A stretch of 64,000 nt of DNA from Roseburia hominis (GTDB lineage: Bacteria > Bacillota > Clostridia > Lachnospirales > Lachnospiraceae), in the NCBI GenBank assembly GCA_040702975.1, contig CP159990.1, positions 2,480,001-2,544,000 of the forward strand. The letters are read 5' to 3'. Below the pieces are notes generated by a model that worked only from the letters and a program-made list of their open reading frames with translations, ran no database searches and was not told the origin of the DNA. A program made the translations under genes and the position numbers. This document shows, piece by piece, positions 62,243 to 64,000 of the stretch. Within the stretch, counting starts at the first letter, position 1. Every line of letters starts with the position of its first letter.

Positions 62243-62927
62243 ATTTCGCAAATATGGAATCATGAAATTCATCGGTCATCTGGACGTGATGCGCTATTTT
62301 CAAAAAGCGATCCGGCGCGCCCGGATTCCCATCGCATTTTCGGGAGGATACAGCCCCCATATGATCATGTCCTTTGCCAACCCGCTGGGCGTGGGACTTA
62401 CAAGCGACGGGGAATACTTCGATATCGAACTGAAAGAGCCGATCTCAAGCAGCGAGGCGGTAGGGCGTCTGAACGCCCAGATGGTGGAGGGCATGGAAGT
62501 CCTAAGCTTTGTGGAGATTCCCGATGACAAGAAAAATAAAGGAATGTCCATCGTTGCAGGCGCTTCCTACCTGTCCACCCCGCGAAAAGGCGCCTTGCCC
62601 GACGGCTGGGAGAAAAAACTGGAAGAATTCTACCATCAGGAAACGATTACGGTTCTGAAAGCGACAAAAAAGAGCGAAAAAGAGGTCAACATCCGTCCCC
62701 TGATCTACGAACTGAAAGCGCAGGGACCGTCTATTTATATGAAGGTCGCTGCAGGCAGTGCGCAGAATCTGAAACCGGAGCTGGTGACCGAGGCGTTCCT
62801 TTTGTTCCTTGGCTTACAGGAGGATATCGTATTTGCCCAGCACCGAATCGAGAATTATGCGGATATCGGTGAGGAAGGCAGCCCTCATTTTGTGCCGCTT
62901 GACGCCCTGGGATGGGAGATTGTCTAA
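62226..62927 (+). CDS. DUF2344 (TIGR03936) protein
   Basis: This is a 233-residue DUF2344 protein, the usual partner of the radical SAM gene upstream. It begins MKVRIKFRKYGIMKFIGHLD from a TTG at 62226, 6-7 nt after AGGGAGGTG. A GTG at 62217 inside the ribosome site gives three more residues but is less likely. The N-terminus carries the family pattern GYSPHMIMSFANPLGVGLTS. Its stop overlaps rng by 1 nt. Function unknown, probably linked to the radical SAM protein. Confidence 0.9.
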   Translation: MKVRIKFRKYGIMKFIGHLDVMRYFQKAIRRARIPIAFSGGYSPHMIMSFANPLGVGLTSDGEYFDIELKEPISSSEAVGRLNAQMVEGMEVLSFVEIPDDKKNKGMSIVAGASYLSTPRKGALPDGWEKKLEEFYHQETITVLKATKKSEKEVNIRPLIYELKAQGPSIYMKVAAGSAQNLKPELVTEAFLLFLGLQEDIVFAQHRIENYADIGEEGSPHFVPLDALGWEIV

Positions 62928-64000
62928 TGGAGACCGGACGGAAACTTGTAATTTGTGAATGTAAGGACCGGCAGCTGGCTGCTCTTTTTGAGGATGGTAA
63001 GGCGGTGGAACTGCATTACGCCAGCCAGAGTGCCTGCCGCGTGGGCGAGATCTATGTGGGAAAGATTCAGAAAATCTTACCCAATATTTCTGCGGCCTTT
63101 GTGGAAATTGGAAAGGGCGTTCTCTGCTATTATTCCCTGTCCGAAAAATACGAACCTGTTTTCACCTCCAAGGCCGGAAAGAAGCCTTTTTGTGTCGGTG
63201 ATGAGCTTCTGGTGCAGGTGCAGAAGGAAGCGGTAAAGACCAAACAGCCGGTCGTGACCGGGAATCTGAATTTTACAGGGAAATACGTGGTTCTGACTTC
63301 CGGTAACCGCACCATCGGCGTGTCGGCCAAATTATCTCCCGCGCGTAGAGCCGAGCTGGAGAAACTTGGCATAGAATATGCCGACGAAGCATTTGGCATC
63401 ATTTTTCGGACCAACGCCAAAGCTGCTTCCGATGAACTGATTCGATCGGAGATCCGAAAACTATCCCAAAGCATGCAAAACGTACTGACCTACGGACGAA
63501 TGCGGACCTGCTTTAGCCTGGTGCGCGGCGCGGCGTCTCCGTGCATCGCAGTCTTAAGAGATATCTATCAGGAGGGTCTTTCCGAAATCGTCGTAGAAAA
63601 ACAGGAAGGCTCCGATCAATTATATCAGGAGGTACAGACCTACCTTCAGGAGGAGCAGCCGGAGGACCTTGGAAAACTTAGGGCCTACACGGACGCCTCT
63701 TATCCGCTGGCAAAATGTTATAATCTGGAACGCATCACCGACGAGGCGTTAAAGGAACGAGTCTGGTTAAATTCCGGCGCCTATCTGGTGATCGAGCCGA
63801 CGGAGGCACTCACCGTAATCGATGTCAATTCCGGCAAATGCCAGAAGAAGAAAGCCTATTTTCCCCAGATTAACCAGGAGGCTGCCAGGGAATGTGCCAG
63901 ACAGATCCGTCTTCGGAATCTTAGCGGGATTATTCTGATTGATTTCATTAACCTGAATTCCGAAGAAGAACAAAAGGAGCTGCTTCACTACTTAAGGCAG
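62927..64000 (+). CDS. rng: Ribonuclease G/E (partial, runs off the end)
   Basis: This is the first 358 residues of an RNase E/G family endoribonuclease; the frame is open to the window end. It begins METGRKLVICECKDRQLAAL and has an S1 domain (about 38-100, VGEIYVGKIQKILPN) and the catalytic-core segments AYLVIEPTEALTVIDVNSGK (near 284-303) and LIDFINLNSEEE (DVNSGK Asp and DFI Asp as in RNase E). ATG overlaps the DUF2344 stop by 1 nt. rplU would be expected next. Confidence 0.93.
   Translation, partial: METGRKLVICECKDRQLAALFEDGKAVELHYASQSACRVGEIYVGKIQKILPNISAAFVEIGKGVLCYYSLSEKYEPVFTSKAGKKPFCVGDELLVQVQKEAVKTKQPVVTGNLNFTGKYVVLTSGNRTIGVSAKLSPARRAELEKLGIEYADEAFGIIFRTNAKAASDELIRSEIRKLSQSMQNVLTYGRMRTCFSLVRGAASPCIAVLRDIYQEGLSEIVVEKQEGSDQLYQEVQTYLQEEQPEDLGKLRAYTDASYPLAKCYNLERITDEALKERVWLNSGAYLVIEPTEALTVIDVNSGKCQKKKAYFPQINQEAARECARQIRLRNLSGIILIDFINLNSEEEQKELLHYLRQ

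Overview
The window looks like a chromosomal segment of a spore-forming Firmicute of class Clostridia, most likely family Lachnospiraceae. The grounds are gene order and family flavour: yqfC-yqfD-phoH-ybeY, ylxM-ffh-rpsP-khpA-rimM-trmD-rplS, and radical SAM-DUF2344-rng, together with sporulation-type proteins (YqfC, YqfD, YlbJ, SpoVB-like flippase), strong AGGAGG ribosome sites and consensus sigma-A promoters. The family assignment is inference. No rRNA, tRNA, CRISPR array, prophage or insertion sequence was seen.

Layout. 1-2.6 kb: lemA with a DUF2207 membrane protein. 2.6-8.8 kb: sporulation and RNA-maturation operon (yqfC, yqfD, phoH, ybeY), a flippase, a BofC-like protein, DUF896 and 5-formyl-THF cyclo-ligase; luxS converges on it. 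9.5-10.7 kb: a histidine phosphatase and a DUF2383-like helical protein. 10.8-14.9 kb: a LacI-type repressor divergent from galK-galT, with a readable operator over the promoter. 15.0-20.4 kb: an AT-richer cassette bounded by two terminators, with a BceRS-like two-component system, an ABC ATPase and FtsX-type permease, and a small secreted Cys-rich protein. 20.6-23.6 kb: a minus-strand ABC-F ATPase and FAD protein. 23.8-28.5 kb: patatin, YjbQ, HD hydrolase, small sporulation-like and Cys/Gly-rich proteins, subtilase. 28.6-36.4 kb: the SRP and ribosome-assembly operon, two signal peptidases around rbgA, rnhB and yraN. 36.4-43 kb: pgeF, mscS, ACT protein, tdh-kbl, rsmD-coaD and a coiled-coil protein. 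43-53.2 kb: ylbJ (minus), an M23 peptidase, RNA-modification enzymes, HAD, YgiQ, SDR and recU. 53.3-58.4 kb: histidine operon hisZ-G-D-B-IE. 58.7-64 kb: a small membrane protein, a lipoprotein, the radical SAM/DUF2344 pair and the start of rng, which runs off the end.

Two things stand out. First, a 45-bp palindromic repeat is scattered through the window (more than ten copies, some tandem). Its stem arms vary in a compensated way, and it has entered at least two genes (the cyclo-ligase and the M23 peptidase) in the same reading frame, giving the shared peptide RDERPLDxHL; the behaviour resembles Rickettsia palindromic elements. Second, the 15-20.4 kb cassette combines a BceR-like operator, a permease that seems to lack its last membrane helix, and a secreted six-cysteine protein. 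It is a candidate for an undescribed peptide-sensing, export or immunity module. A third oddity is the HisIE protein, whose N-terminal HisF-like domain lacks both catalytic aspartates.
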